Part shown: positions 33,900 to 45,792 of the stretch, piece after piece
How the letters are laid out: each line of letters starts with the position of its first letter
Numbering within the stretch: the stretch's first letter is position 1
DNA from: Symbiodinium microadriaticum
Taxonomy: Eukaryota > Sar > Dinophyceae > Suessiales > Symbiodiniaceae
Reading direction: 5' to 3'
NCBI GenBank assembly: GCA_001939145.1
Contig: LSRX01000481.1
Location: forward strand, 83,642-147,641
Length of the DNA stretch: 64,000 nt
The notes under the pieces: generated by a model
The model's database searches: none
Seen by the model: the letters and a program-made list of their open reading frames with translations, nothing else
Told to the model about the DNA's origin: nothing
Program-made: the position numbers and the translations under genes

Positions 33900-36230
33900 A
33901 AGACCGTCCAGGCTTGTGTCAGCCAGACTCAATTAAAAGTCAGTGTGAGTAGTACATGCGCAGGGATTCTGCATATCGATGCCTTTTGTGCATCGGACCT
34001 GGGCCACTCTAGGGTCGAAAGACTCTGTTGACCTTCAAGAAGTGTACGATGGATGACGTGCGGCACAGCCCTGGTAGCCTTGAGGAAGATGGGGTTGCTC
34101 CCCACACGGAGAACTGTTGGAAAATCGATTTCTGACACAACCTCACCGTCCAGCAAGATACTCGTCCGAAGACCTTACTGTCGTCAATACCGGCACCATC
34201 GTGAAACGAACCCGAGTTCATAACTGGCATTGATGCCCCGCAGGTTTACGGTCAACGGTTCCAAGTGCCGGGCAGAGTTCTGCCTTCTAGGCCAGTGCAG
34301 GAAGGCATGCCTTCAGCAAGCGTGCAGGACTTCTTCCGTTGCAGTTCCTACCCTCCTTTTTGCGGCTTGGGATTGTGGTTTACATGAAGAGGAACAGCAG
34401 AAGCTTGATGCCATCTCCAATTACCCAAACCGAACTACTGGCTATTCAAAAATGCCTCGAGCCTCATCACTCGGCTACGAGACGCAAGGTTGCTCGTTTC
34501 TTAGCCCCGGTGCTGTTGATTCATGTGGGCTTCTCCCAAATTCATTGAAACGTGACAAGATGCATTCTGCAATTGCTAATGCCGCCTTGTCCTAGAACGG
34601 TTTGTACATCTTCCTGGGAGTAACACATCCCTTCGAGAGAGGCCCTCCGGGTTTTCCTTTCCCGCCGAAGGGCATAAGATGCATGCTGTCACCATTTTGT
34701 TGGTTTTCGTACTCCAGAACCAGCTCCACAGCGGAATTTGACTCTCCCATTGTGATCGATGGGTTCCCCATGGTTCCCCCTGGTACCCCCTGGCATCAGT
34801 TTCTCGCTCTGCTTCTCAACGCAGCGGGCCACGAAACCTCCGTTGACTCTGATCGAACTCGCGCAGCGGCTCCACAAGCTGGTATAATTCAGGTTGCCAT
34901 GGCGGCACAGCTGCTCTTTTTGTTCTCACTTCGTTCTTCTGAGGCTTGACCTTCCGGCTGGCGATGATCGACCGACTGACGCGCTGCCTCATCTCGTTTC
35001 TCCTCCGAATCACTACGAGGCCCTCAACAACATCTCTTTGGGAAACATCCCGCCACCGGCCACCACCTCCAGGCTCGGGCCACGATCACCCTGACACCCA
35101 GCTCCGCCAAGGCAATGAGACATGGCCCAAACACAGTCAACTAAACCTGTCCCACCACTTGCTTACAGTGAGCTCTGTTCCACTGGGCGGTGCAAGTGTG
35201 TCGATATATCATTACTTCGTGGGCTGGCTGAGTGTTTTGGTTGGTGTGTCTGTACAAACGCAGCAGCAATGAGTTTTACGTCCAAGCCGTGCCGACAAAA
35301 CTTCGCGCAGGGGTATGGTGAGTGCACGTATCAGAAGGAACAGCCAACTTCCACAGCTGGGAGTTTGCGATTGTGAGGACGGGTTGAAGCTACCGTTTTC
35401 TCAACTTCTTTGGACCATTGGCAGACCGAAAGTGGTCCTTCTTTCAAGTGCGGTATCAACGGAGCCAACATAGCAATGCACCGCAAGCATAGACTATTTG
35501 CACGCACGTTGTCTTGTTTTTGTGTGACCGACGACTTTGCCGCTGCTGGTCTTCCCTCGGTTTAGCTTCCTGAAAGAGGCTCCTGACATCCGAGATTCAG
35601 GTGGCACCCTTTTCACCGAGTGCTGCGAGTATCCGTTTCAGCGTATGGATGATCGCCGAAGTAGCTGAACATCAGCAATAAGTTAAACAACTGCGACAGG
35701 TGAGCTTGCAAACCGTGCAGCTGCGTTCCTCGCGATCGCGCGCGGGAACGTAGTTTGGTGGAACACCACTACGGTTCGAATGTACATGTTCTCAGGTTTG
35801 TTGCTGAAGGCTAGTTTTACGGAGGAGATCTACATGTTCTGCCATGATGAGCAAGGGAACAAGTAAGATTTGGCTGCGAAGCTTGGAAGGCTCCTTATTG
35901 TTCGCACCTGAAAGTGAGCCTGTAGCTTCGATAGTGGAGGCTGCGCTTGATAGACCCCTCCGAGTGGAACCATGAGCAGAGAGAAGCGAAGTGAAGGGCC
36001 TGTTGGAGTCCGGGTCAGGTGTTCGTTGTGCCCCACACCGTTGGTCTAAAAGCACCTGCCAATAGAATCGTTGCAAGCAATCTTTGTTTCACAAGTAGTA
36101 GCACGTGGTAACTGTAAGACTTCTCCGAAGTGCTGGTCGGCCGATGAGGAGGACGCGGTGAGTGCATGCATGTGCATGCGATAAGATGCAACCCTGAACA
36201 AGTCGGCAACCTCATCGCTCGTCTGTGATT
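33900..36230. other. Intergenic, nothing recognised
   Basis: No domain, RNA gene or notable repeat seen; all frames short. Confidence 0.5.
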
Positions 36231-36235
36231 GCCTC

Positions 36236-37468
36236 TCATAGAAAGGGCCCTGCTTCAGGAAAGCCATTGAAGTCCTTGACTCCTAAACTTCGAAGGCTCC
36301 CTCCGACCGTCGCGTTGGGTGTGGGGCCCTGACCAGGGAGCGGATGCCGGACACCACGCCAGGAACCTGGAGCACCTTGCCGACGCCAACAAGAGAACAG
36401 AATGGTGCTGCCGAAAGGCATCACTGAAGCGTCGGCCAGCGTGTGCATCGTACCAGCCAGGCACCTCGACGCTAGAATTGCCGAGAAGCATCTCGTATAA
36501 GCACTGAGCATGAGTTGCGTGGACACCTCCGAATGTGGCAGCATGCCAGGTCAACAAGGTCCGGGCATCGAGGCACCAGAAATCGCAGCTGCGTCTGTGT
36601 CCTCAAGCTGGGTCTCCCCACGACCCTTTCCAAAAGCCCACATCGGCTGCGAACTCGGTCCCCAAGGGAGATCAGCCCAGCTGTGCCGATGGAGTGTGCA
36701 GAGCAACCCATAGCGACACCGCGAACCAATGGCGAGGACCTCTGGTCACTTGAAATCTTCGGGCTTGCAGTTGCCTTCATTTGCCTTCTGAAAACTTGCC
36801 GGAAGCACGACTTGAAGATTGCTGGAAACGCTTCCAGCAATGCGTTTCCCAGAGAAGCACCGATGCATCTTAGTTTGCAGGCAGAGAGGATTGCATTGAG
36901 GACACCGCAGAGGCCTCGACCCTGTGATGAGAATGGAAGCCACCGCTAGTTTGGGATCACACTCCGGGCCGATGGCCTCCGAGGGCACTCCGCATGCGCG
37001 CAGAGCCAGAGCAGCGGCACATGCCCTCGCCTGGCCTGAGAGCCCTCGATTCCCAAAGCCGACATCACCGAGCGGTGGAGCAGCGGAAGCGAGAGCTGAG
37101 AGCACCAGGCAGAGCTCAGCTGCAGAGGTAGAGGGACCGTGACGTGCTGTGCGTTGTGGGGCCCCGACCGGAGGTGGCACGGCGAGTGGGGACTTCTGGT
37201 TCACCGCAGCAAGCGTCGAGAGCAAAATGGAGAAGCCTGCCATGTCGGCCAGCCAAGCTCCGGAGGACAGCAAGTTTGAGTCGACTTTGTCGAGTGGCAG
37301 CCGGATGCCGAGCACGTGGCCAACACCTGGCAGGATTCTACCACTCGCACCTAGAATTCTGGAGTTGACTGGTTCTTGAAGCTGCAGCCATGGCACACAC
37401 TTGAAATCCTCTGCGTTGTCCAGCCAAAGAGGGGTGGTGGAATACATTCTCACGCCAAGACCTGACAT
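36236..37468 (-). CDS. Unrecognised coding segment with apparent frameshift
   Basis: Frame 36840-36472 gives RFLVPRCPDLVDLACCHI and then SVLIR; the coherent reading continues in frame 36557-36236 as EMLLGNSSVEVPGWYDAHAG and RRFSDAFRQHHS. Shifting by one base at about 36500 joins LIR to MLLGNSS, so an indel is the simplest explanation. Upstream frame 37468-36746 (240 codons) is Ala/Leu/Pro rich and may be an additional exon or chance. I have a memory of similar sequence in dinoflagellate predicted proteins but cannot name a function. Confidence 0.35.
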
Positions 37469-37469
37469 G

Positions 37470-40400
37470 GCCGCAATTCAGCAACTCGTTCCCACCGACG
37501 GAAGTGACTGTCCGAGCATGGAAGTCTCTGCTTCCGAAGCCATTAGAAGACATCCTCGGTACTTGGTAGCTTCTTGTACCTCTGATGTCTTACAAGACTT
37601 GACGGAGTTACGAGAAGCAACCGACAACGACTCCGAATGCCATGTGAGACTCCTCGTTCAGGAAGCTCTAGCGAGCCTTTGGGTTAGCGAGGCCTTCTGC
37701 TTCGGCAGCTGAAACTGGATGCCATATGTGGCCACACTCAAGGGTCTGGCTGCGGGAATCTGAGGCGTTCGCCCGTGACAGCCGCCGGAAGCCACTGGAA
37801 AAGCTTGTCTCCGACCTCGAAGCAATTGTCAGGACACCGGCATTCGCACTGAACGAGAGCCTGAGGGAATTGCTCCGCGTCCTTCATCGAAATAAGGTGC
37901 CGTCGGGCCGACGAATCGTGATCTGGCACCGTGCAGCTCAGAGCTCAGAAGCGAGGCCTTGATCCAAAGCCCTCGGAAGTCTTCAAAAACATGCCAGTCT
38001 GGCGCCAGATTGGAAGACACCGCACAGATCACCAGGGGGTGAAGCACGCGCTGAGCAGCGTAGCAAGCTGCCGACGGACATGTCCCAGCTTCTGCACTGG
38101 CACAGGTCCTGCACGGCGTCCGGCAGGAGCTTCGCCAAAGCGAAGGAAGAAACCGTGGTGCTCATCTCGCAGAGCATCCTGGCGGGAAGGCATCTGCACA
38201 TCCCTCATTCGCAGATTCGCAGGCTAAGAAGCGTGGGAAGCGTTAAGCGCAGCACCCAAGTGGCCGATGTAGCACCAAAGGTAGAGCCGGAGAACAAGCC
38301 CTCAGGCAGCGACTTTCAGCAAAGCTATGCGGGCCCCCGTCCCCGGGGCACTGATTCCCTCAGCCTTTCAAGAGCATCTCTTCTGTTCTCTTTGTTTTGG
38401 AGCTTGAGGCTCATGAGGCTCGGTCGGGGGCCGTGCTTTGGCTTGAGTGCTTCACTCTCAGCTTTCCCGCTTCGTTCTTCTGTACATATCAGGCAGGAGA
38501 TTCGGCGTCAAAATAGAAGGTGGAGATCTGATAATTCTGCCATATGTACGCCATGCTGGACAGTACAGCAGTACCAGGGGGGTGAGAACCACTGGGTATA
38601 CTAGACCGTGAAGTAAAGACAGGGCGTTTGCCACGTCCGTGACTGTGTGGTCATGTGTCGTCAGATGTAAGAATTGGGGGGGGCCGACGAAAGGCTATGA
38701 ACTGTGAGACACCCCAGACTGACCTCTGCTTTGACCTCAGTGCCGAGCGGGAAAAGGATTTCTGTCGCCTACAGAACCGGTTGTCTCACAATGGTGTCAC
38801 TATGATGAATCTTTTCACCATGTTCCGGTACGTGGCTAAAGAGTGTACTTACACTACCTCTGAGCCAAAAACGAATTTGTTCTGTTGTGTCTTTCTGCCA
38901 TTCAAATTCTCATCTTGGCACAAGGAAGAGGTACCTTGTAGTATGACAGCGAGTAGTTCGGCGGACCCCCCCCTTTTCAACAACCCTCGAAGTTATCTCC
39001 CTGATTCCTACGTGCAGGGGTGACATTGTTCCGTTTTGAGCAACCACCAAGTTCCTTCCCAACAATGCAGTCACGGTCCTGCCCTCTACATTGCAGTTGG
39101 GATCCAGGGTTTACGGTGTCCAGTCTTCAAATCAAACGATAGTCATCATGGCTGAAGCAGTAGTACGGCGATGCAGCAGCTGAGCACCTGCTCCTAAATG
39201 ACCACGACGGCCTAGGCGGTACCCGCGGTCAATCCTGTGACTGAGCCCTCCACATTCCCAAAAAGCCAGCTGCACCCAGCAACACCCAGGAACGGCGTAC
39301 CGCCTCGTCCTGGGAGACCTTGTAGTGCCCAAAGATGCTCAACCATGCACACGGAACGGAACTTGGCTCTCTACCGGCTTGTCGCCGTTGGCGACCTGCT
39401 TAGCAGGCGCCGCCACGGACTTGGCAGCCATCCTGCAAACCAGCTGAGCGTGTGCGACCAAGCACCATGAACATCTTATGAGTATGGCTGCGGTTTTTGG
39501 TGGAATGGGAAGCCTGAAGCAGTCAGGATCAGTATGTCACAGTATGATATCGCCTCAATCGTCTACGATGCTCCCGCGTAGTTCGACTTTCACCCGGATC
39601 AAGCACTGTCCCTGCTCAACCTCATGCATTCTCTAAGCGGCTCAGAAACCTTCAGTGAGTTTCATCAGCTGCTTGGCACGTTTCCGTGTGGGATCGCCTC
39701 GACTCCAGCAACTGAGGCCCCCGACGATGTAGCACAAGCACCAGGCTTGGCAGACTGCGGCACCAGGGAAGAGGCGACAGCAGCAGCAGCACTGTGCCTT
39801 TGTAGGCGCTCAACCAACGTCCTGTATAGCACATACACATTCACTGAGAGGCCGGCGTCGCACCCCATCCAAGGCCCAGCAACAACGATGTGTTTGCCCA
39901 AACTCCCCCACCTTATAGTTTCATGCATCCGGCGCGGAGCTCATCGTTGCACTTCTGACGGCCAAAGTGAGCCGGCCACTGTAGGATGGCAGTCGTGCGA
40001 TGGAGGCATCCAGGGAGACCAGCGGGGGAGCCTCAAGAGATGTCGACACTTCCAGCTGCAGATTAGCAAAGCAGATTACTTGAAACGCGACTTGACCTCA
40101 GAAAGCCTGATATGCATGACACTTTCTACGTTCAATCCACCGGCGCACCAGGAACAGCCCCATCCACTTCCCGAGGAAGTCCACGCCAGGCTTCAAGACG
40201 TCTGCCAGCCTCCACAGAGAGCAAGAAATGGCTTGAAGCCGCCTTTGCATGTCGCAAAAGCATCTCTTCAGTTGCCAACGGTCGCTCTTCTTGCAGGTCA
40301 TTGCTTCGAGTGCAGTCCTGCTGGCAGTCTCCCGGTCCTTCAGCTTCTGGACCTCGAAAAGCCACCACTGCAGTGGCAATCTTGTTGGACACAGACCTGA

Positions 40401-41100
40401 CAGAGGCCCTGGCGCCACGCAAAGCAGCGAAAAGGGAGAGCATGGCCGCCAAGGTTGAGGGCATCCTTCGACCACTTCCCAGAGCGCACAGGCTGGCGAA
40501 GATTGCAGCACCCTCCTCGTCATGCCAAGGAGGCGCAAGATCATAGCAACCAGACGCTCATAACCTCAATCATGGAGATGTTGGGGGGGTCGAGGGGGTC
40601 TGGGGGGAAGCCGGAGTGTCAGTATGACGCAGGTATTTCGTGGAAGGGCCTGGGTTCGGAATTCAAACCCACGCAACACATGAAGCCATAAAGGCTACCC
40701 AGGTCCAAGTGGGTGCGTGGTGCGCGTTTAGAAAGGCCAGGTAAGCTAGTCAGCCAATTTCTTGCAGTGCCCATGTGACCCGGCCTAGGGGCCTACGGAG
40801 AGCAAACCTGCTAAGCCACTAAAGCCGCTAAAATCATCCGAGCGCTTGAGCACTTTTGAGCACTTGCTTGGACCCCCTGCTCTCTTCGTGCAGGGTGAGA
40901 GGAGCAGCCCCCGTTTCACCAAAAGCGTCCCAAGGCCGACACCGTAAATCGCCAGCGATGATGCCAGGATGTGCAAGCTCTGATCAGGTGAACCCTGGAG
41001 ACAGGTCAGCCAGTGCGACAGATTCTCGGTCATTTCCGATTCGCAACACCTTGTCCAGCAGCAACCGGGGAAGGTACTTCGCCTCGGAAGCCGCAGGTGC
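37470..41100. other. Intergenic with ambiguous frames on both strands
   Basis: Plus-strand frames at 37401-37712 (LQDLTELREATDNDSECHVR), 37726-37962 (KPLEKLVSDLEAIVRTPAFA) and 38080-38300 look helical and could be exons of a plus-strand gene, the only hint against the minus-strand bias. A 258-codon plus ORF at 39624-40400 has no motif, and minus frames are equally open across 40.1-40.5 kb. None is assigned. Confidence 0.3.
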
Positions 41101-41104
41101 GGCG

Positions 41105-41227
41105 TGCACCCACACACAAAAACACACACACACACACACACACACACCCACCCACACGCACACGCACACGCACCCCACCCTACCACACTCGCACCCCGCC
41201 ACACCCCACCACACCACACAGACAGAC
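41105..41227. repeat. (CA)n-rich low-complexity tract
   Basis: A long CA microsatellite with CACACG and CACCCC variants, directly abutting the 5' edge of the 300-bp repeat copy at 41228. Confidence 0.9.
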
Positions 41228-41524
41228 ACACACTTAGGCATCCATCGCGCAGCCACTCATCAATTGTTTATCAAGCACTGCTTGATTTATCATGAAAGCA
41301 TGAAGCTTTCAGGGGTTCCGGTACCTGTCTGGCCTCAAGGCTCATCCTGTATGCTCTCCAGATTCTTATGCTGTACAAAGCAACTGGACTTTTCAGGTAT
41401 ACAAACACGCAGGTACGTGGATTGAGCGCCCCCAATCCATTTCACGACAAACTGGAAAGGTCTTCGTTGGGCAGTGCCTTCCAGAATGTCCACTGCCCTC
41501 CTGCGACGCTGCAATTGACATTTC
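41228..41524. repeat. About 300-bp direct repeat, copy 1
   Basis: Nearly identical to 47983-48289 in the same orientation: roughly ten point differences and two small indels by eye. The homology starts at ACACACTTAGGCATCC and ends at ...ATTTC in both copies. The minus strand of both reads AVDILEGTAQRRPFQFVVKW in frame, so the repeat may include coding sequence. Confidence 0.9.
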
Positions 41525-42009
41525 GGTGTATCACTGCAAAGAGTGTCGACTTTTGTGAAGAAGGGTTGATGGTGCCCATTCTGGGTCAACTTGAAGGCCC
41601 GTTTTGAAAGGCCGAAACATCTGTGGCTAAGCTCACAGAGATGGCCTCTTTGAGGTCGTCGATGATTCCGTTGGATGGAATTTCAATCGCTGCTGCTGTG
41701 CAGCCATATCCAAGCCTTCGGGGCTGTCAACGACCCAAGACTTGCGGAGATGCTGAGCTGGAGGTACGCGCTTTGCTTCTTGAAGGGGCTCAGAAGAGTC
41801 TCCATGATCGCCCGAACAGGGGAGTGACAACTCAGTCGCATCCCGCTTCATGGCTCGACTCCTAAATGCGCAAAAGTACACGAGCAAGAAAAGGTGCTAA
41901 TAAACCAGTAGGTGCACTCGCAGGCTCAGAAACATGCACGGCTGTAAAGTCATTTTGATATAGCAGCGAAGAAGCTACAGGCTACAGCTCAGACATTTGC
42001 ACGATATGC

Positions 42010-42490
42010 TCACGAATTAAACTCGCGCTTGACATCCGTGTGGCTGAATGGCCGGCGAACAGCATCTTCGATGCTTGGCAAGTTGACTTCCCAATCATTG
42101 CCGTCTCCCCCGTCAAACGTGACTGCTCTGGGGGCCGAGAAATCAATGGCTAGCTGAGCACTGTGGGTGCTGGATAGGACCCATATCCGGTCGATTCGAC
42201 CGGCTGCTTCACGGATGGCCCATCGCTTCCCACCCGAAGGTGAATGCACCAGCGAGTGAAATTTGCACAAATGGCCCTCATGGACCGTGCTGGAGGACTT
42301 GCTTTTGTGGTGGGCGGTTCCTAGGAACCCTCCGACCACTACTCCGGCACTGTTTTTTGTGCTATGATGGAGCTTTGAAACAAAGTCCAATTTGGACGGC
42401 TCGTACTGTGCATCTTGGGTAGCCTTGCCGTAGAACGACAAAACCTCATCATGTTGGGCTACCTGTACAGCCTCGATACTTGACCTAAGG
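42010..42490 (-). pseudogene. Endonuclease-like C-terminal fragment of a non-LTR element
   Basis: An open minus frame reads VAQHDEVLSFYGKATQDAQY, then GGKRWAIREAAGRIDRIWVL and finally PFSHTDVKREF. The GRIDRIWV motif is typical of the Asp-bearing strand of the exonuclease-endonuclease-phosphatase domain of LINEs, and SHTDV could correspond to the terminal SDH. The first half of that domain (QE and GDfN motifs) was not recognised. It follows the 406-codon ORF at 42.7-43.9 kb and is probably part of the same element. Confidence 0.4.
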
Positions 42491-42705
42491 ACACAGCTAA
42501 GGTCAGGATACCAACAAGGCCTTTGGGTCGTGGTTCCATGTTTTCAGAGGTAGTAGCGATTAGCCTGTTCCTCCGGTCCAGGCATGTGGGCTACCGGAAG
42601 CTCCCACACATGCAATGCCTCTTGAGGCATGGCATAAGCTGTTGCGTCATGCTTGAAAATATCCCGATCTTGCTTGCCAGAACAGCTCTGGCTAGCGTGA
42701 CAATT

Positions 42706-43926
42706 TCACGTTGGCCGATAGGAATTATCGGCAAGAACGGCTGTTCGGCTGTACCAAAGCGGGACAGCAAAAATCGCAGACAGAAAGTCTTCAATATCCT
42801 GTTTCAGGATCTTGGCAACTGGCACAGACCTCTGTCTTGTCCATGCAACGCGATCAGTATAGCGAAGCATTGTGCTGTGCGGTATAATGGGCCACTGATG
42901 CAGCTTCTGAGTTGTTAAATAGTTTTCATGATAGCGCAACACAAAGAACATATATGCAAGAAGGGGAGTCAATCCTTCTTCATAGTAATCCACAGCGTTG
43001 CGGCCTTGGGCCCGCCGTGCGATTTGTTCCAGCAGCTGCTCGTAGCTGCTGCGATGTGTTGCTTGAAACATCTGCTCATCGTCCAGCGAACTCGCAGGTA
43101 CAGCAGACACCGACCTAGGAGGTCCTTTTGGACCCGGATTCTTGGGTGGTGTCTTCGGCGCCATAGTCTTTTGAAGATCAGCGGCCGAGGCACTCCCAGG
43201 CGCTGTGGGCTGATTGCTGCTTGCCGCTTGAGCGGGGGCCCGAAACATATCAGCAGCTTTCTGCAACGGGTCGTCCGTCTGCGACTTAGCAGGCGGTGGA
43301 TGGGCCCGATGCAAAATCGGGCTTTGGCCCGGAATTGAAAAAGACTGCGGGTTCCATTGTCCTGGAGGTCTCTCAAGACTAATATCCAGGGGTCGAACTG
43401 AAGCAACTGCACACTTGGCGATCGAATCCCAGGACTGATGCTCGGACGAGGCCGCAGAGTGCCTGGTCCTTGGCTCACCGACCTGTAAGGTGGCCGGGCC
43501 GGCGGAACACACAAGTATGTACAGGCCTGGGTGCGGGAGGTGCAGACGATGGTCTTGTGGCTCGGTCAGGCTCTGGTTCGGGTCGACGGGAATGATGTCG
43601 ACGATGTCGGCGCCTGGACCGGCTCCTGCGAACGTGCTCTCACGGCTGACACGGCGAGAAGCTGCCCGAGCTGGTCTACTCGGAGACCGGTTTTGAATCG
43701 GCAGCGGTGCACGAGGGGGAGGGTGCAATGATCCCGATCGATTCTGCTGGAACACACCCGAGGTCGAACGGACCGTCACTGCAGAACGAAGAGCTCCGTC
43801 AGGGATCCTGGAGGCAATCCGTAAAAAGGAAAATGGCACCGCTGCGCCATGGCTCACCAGTAGAGTTGGAACTGCTACTGAACGCACACAGGCTTGAGAG
43901 TTAGTCAGCTCAACAAGAAAATGCAA
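42706..43926 (-). CDS. 406-codon ORF, probable retroelement ORF
   Basis: The longest open minus frame between the Penelope-like RT and the endonuclease-like fragment. The N-terminal two thirds are Pro/Ser/Ala rich. An internal Met starts MAPKTPPKNPGPKGPPRS, followed by a better-folded part: ATHRSSYEQLLEQIARRAQG, VDYYEEGLTPLLAYMFF, then VPVAKILKQDIEDFLSAI. It ends at a TGA codon, after which the same frame stays open for 53 more codons. No enzymatic motif is seen. It could be an ORF1-type nucleic-acid-binding protein of a LINE whose endonuclease lies at 42.0-42.5 kb. Confidence 0.45.
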   Translation of the reverse strand: MHFLVELTNSQACVRSVAVPTLLVSHGAAVPFSFLRIASRIPDGALRSAVTVRSTSGVFQQNRSGSLHPPPRAPLPIQNRSPSRPARAASRRVSRESTFAGAGPGADIVDIIPVDPNQSLTEPQDHRLHLPHPGLYILVCSAGPATLQVGEPRTRHSAASSEHQSWDSIAKCAVASVRPLDISLERPPGQWNPQSFSIPGQSPILHRAHPPPAKSQTDDPLQKAADMFRAPAQAASSNQPTAPGSASAADLQKTMAPKTPPKNPGPKGPPRSVSAVPASSLDDEQMFQATHRSSYEQLLEQIARRAQGRNAVDYYEEGLTPLLAYMFFVLRYHENYLTTQKLHQWPIIPHSTMLRYTDRVAWTRQRSVPVAKILKQDIEDFLSAIFAVPLWYSRTAVLADNSYRPT

Positions 43927-44027
43927 ATCGCAGAATGCAGAGGATCACCACTGTGCACGTGAACGACACTTGGTGCCGGCTGCTACGAAACCTACCAACG
44001 GGAAAAGTATGTCCACTGTTATCAGCT

Positions 44028-44690
44028 TCACCGCAAAGCAGTCACAGGAAATCCTGCTTGAGCTGCCGAAGTGTACTGGCGAATGAGCGATGCACGGGAA
44101 AAATTACCGGACACTGCCAGTTTCCAGGAGCCTGCACTAGCAGGCGAACGTAGCTGCCAAGGTCGCTCTGGCAAATTAAGAGTTGCTGTCCGAGCAGCCG
44201 CGTTGATGGTAAATCCGAGGCACTGGTGGTCTGACACTGTTTCCAGCACGATCCCTTGGTAAAAATGGGGATCACAAAAGCGCTTTAGCTGCTGGGAGTG
44301 CATTGTGGCTTTCGGCCCGAGCAAGAGGCGATTGTCTACGTATCTAAGAAACAACAGCGAAGATGACAAGACTGTGGGCAGAGACGAAAGAAACTGTCTC
44401 TCTGCAATCAATACCGGAAGGCCGGACAAGATGGGAGAGATTTGACTCCCGATGCATGTTCCTTCGATTTGAAGTCTGCATTTTCCGGCTGCAGTAAATG
44501 CCCCTGTGGAGAATGACAACTCCACGATGGAGGGTATGTCCTGAGTCCAGACTCGTTTGAGGGAAGACAGAGTCTTACCACGAGGGTTCCCTCCATGGCC
44601 GGATTTAGAAAGCAAATCAACTGCAATAACAGTATGGCCGGCAACAACATGTTGTCGCTCTGGAGTACAGTTCCAGGCTGAACTGGGCCA
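44028..44690 (-). pseudogene. Penelope-like RT, C-terminal half with YVDN
   Basis: The minus frame (open from about 44690, Met at 44615) contains IAVDLLSKSGHGGNPRGK, VELSFSTGAFTAAGKC, then EGTCIGSQISPILSGLPV (palm motif B region) and RYVDNRLLL (motif C, Asp codon at about 44336). YVDN replaces the commoner YVDD, as in other dinoflagellate-type copies I recall. It continues through a thumb-like segment (YQGIVLETVSDHQCLGF) to a stop at 44028. Motif A is missing from this frame because it lies in the inverted block to the right. Confidence 0.7.
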
Positions 44691-45242
44691 TGCTACGAAA
44701 GGTCAAGTCAGCATTACACAAAGACTTGGTCCTTTACAATGAGGATCATCATCCCAAGCATGTCGTGTGTTTCTGTCCTCGGTTTTTCCTTCGTGGGCTG
44801 TGTACCACATGGGATGATCCTTCAGTGCTCAAGAGTTTGCAAGGATCACCAAAGGAATGGCAGCAAAAGATGCTGGACCAGATTCCTTCGCACCTTTCCA
44901 GACGGTATTCCTGGACTTTTTCCAAGAGTGCGAAATTGCCTCGGGGCACAGTGTTTCTAAAACGCAAGAAACAGTTCACCAAGGGGCGAACGATCATCTC
45001 CTCTTCGGGGTCATTTTGGAATTGGCATCTGTAGCGTTGACTTTGATTGCCAAAACTTTAAGTTCCGACAGCCCGGGCATGCAAAGCATGCCCCAATTGA
45101 GGCAAGCACTCCACAAGCATTGGGTTACGCCTCGCGCAGAAGCCGATGTCGAGTGGAACGATGATTTGGTGGGGTTCTTTAACGCAGTGCCTCGCGCTGA
45201 CATTTTGCGAGCAGTGCACTCCATTGTCACGGATTATCGCCA
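44690..45242 (+). pseudogene. Inverted RT block: fingers and palm motif A
   Basis: On the plus strand, opposite to the rest of the element, frames 44690-45034 and then 44857-45242 encode LYNEDHHPKHVVCFCPRFFL, FLKRKKQFTKGRTIISS (fingers; Lys run at about 44960) and VEWNDDLVGFFNAVPRAD (palm motif A, Asp at about 45160). These are exactly the parts missing between the two minus-strand RT segments. There is an additional frame change around 45010-45030. TGA(A/G)CTGG occurs near both ends in inverted orientation, which could be the microhomology used. Beyond 45242 the open plus frame is a shadow. Confidence 0.65.
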
Positions 45243-45792
45243 GCTCACCATTGCTTTGCACAAAATCCTCAAACATGGGGTGAAGAGTGCTGGGAAGCCT
45301 GTGCCGCTTGAGCCACTGATCAAACAGAGCTCTGGACATGGCCATCCAGTGATTGCGGCCAGGGAAAAACGCGCTGGCAGCACTGGCCGATGTGATGTTG
45401 TTGCATACGGGCAACATGAACTGAAAGTGTTCCAGGCCAGCAGCAACATGGCCCGAAGAAAAGCAACACTCTGGAAGCTTATTCCGATACTTAGCACAAG
45501 GGCATGGGACCAACTCCAGCTGAAAGTCGGGATTCCACAAAGTTTCTTCCCAGGATTGAAAGTTGTGAAGAAACTTCTTGATGCTGATGCGAAACCTCTC
45601 GGAGGCTGTTCTTGGGAACATGAAAACTTGTATTGGTGTATGAGATTGCGCAACCATTGCTCACACTCCAAGATGAAATGGTCTGAAGCTAATGGCAAAA
45701 CACCCAGAGGTCTGGATGTTCTGGGCCAATGCATGGTGGTTCGAAATTTGACCACACTCTTCAACGATGAGGATTCTCTATGTTCCGACTGA
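45240..45792 (-). pseudogene. Penelope-like RT, N-terminal part
   Basis: Minus frame 45657-45240 reads FRISIKKFLHNFQSWEETLW, LELVPCPCAKYRNKLPE, SSGHVAAGLEHFQFML, NHWMAMSRALFDQWLKRH and FEDFVQSNGELAIIRDN, then breaks where the inverted block begins. The Cys pair CPC with a following GHV corresponds to a Cys/His-bearing region N-terminal to the RT fingers in this family. Another frame (45764-45234) overlaps and is a shadow apart from its first part. Confidence 0.55.

Noticed and set aside
39624-40400. 258-codon plus-strand ORF, the longest outside mobile elements on that strand
   Set aside because: No domain or motif, low-complexity Ser/Pro/Cys composition, and minus-strand frames are equally open over the same bases.
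40984-41295. His/Thr-rich and Cys/Val-rich frames
   Set aside because: Translations of the (CA)n tract on either strand.
45243-45792. Plus-strand frame continuing from the inverted RT block
   Set aside because: The minus strand here carries the real RT N-terminal reading (CPCAKYRNKLPE, GHV). The plus frame beyond about 45242 has no family resemblance.
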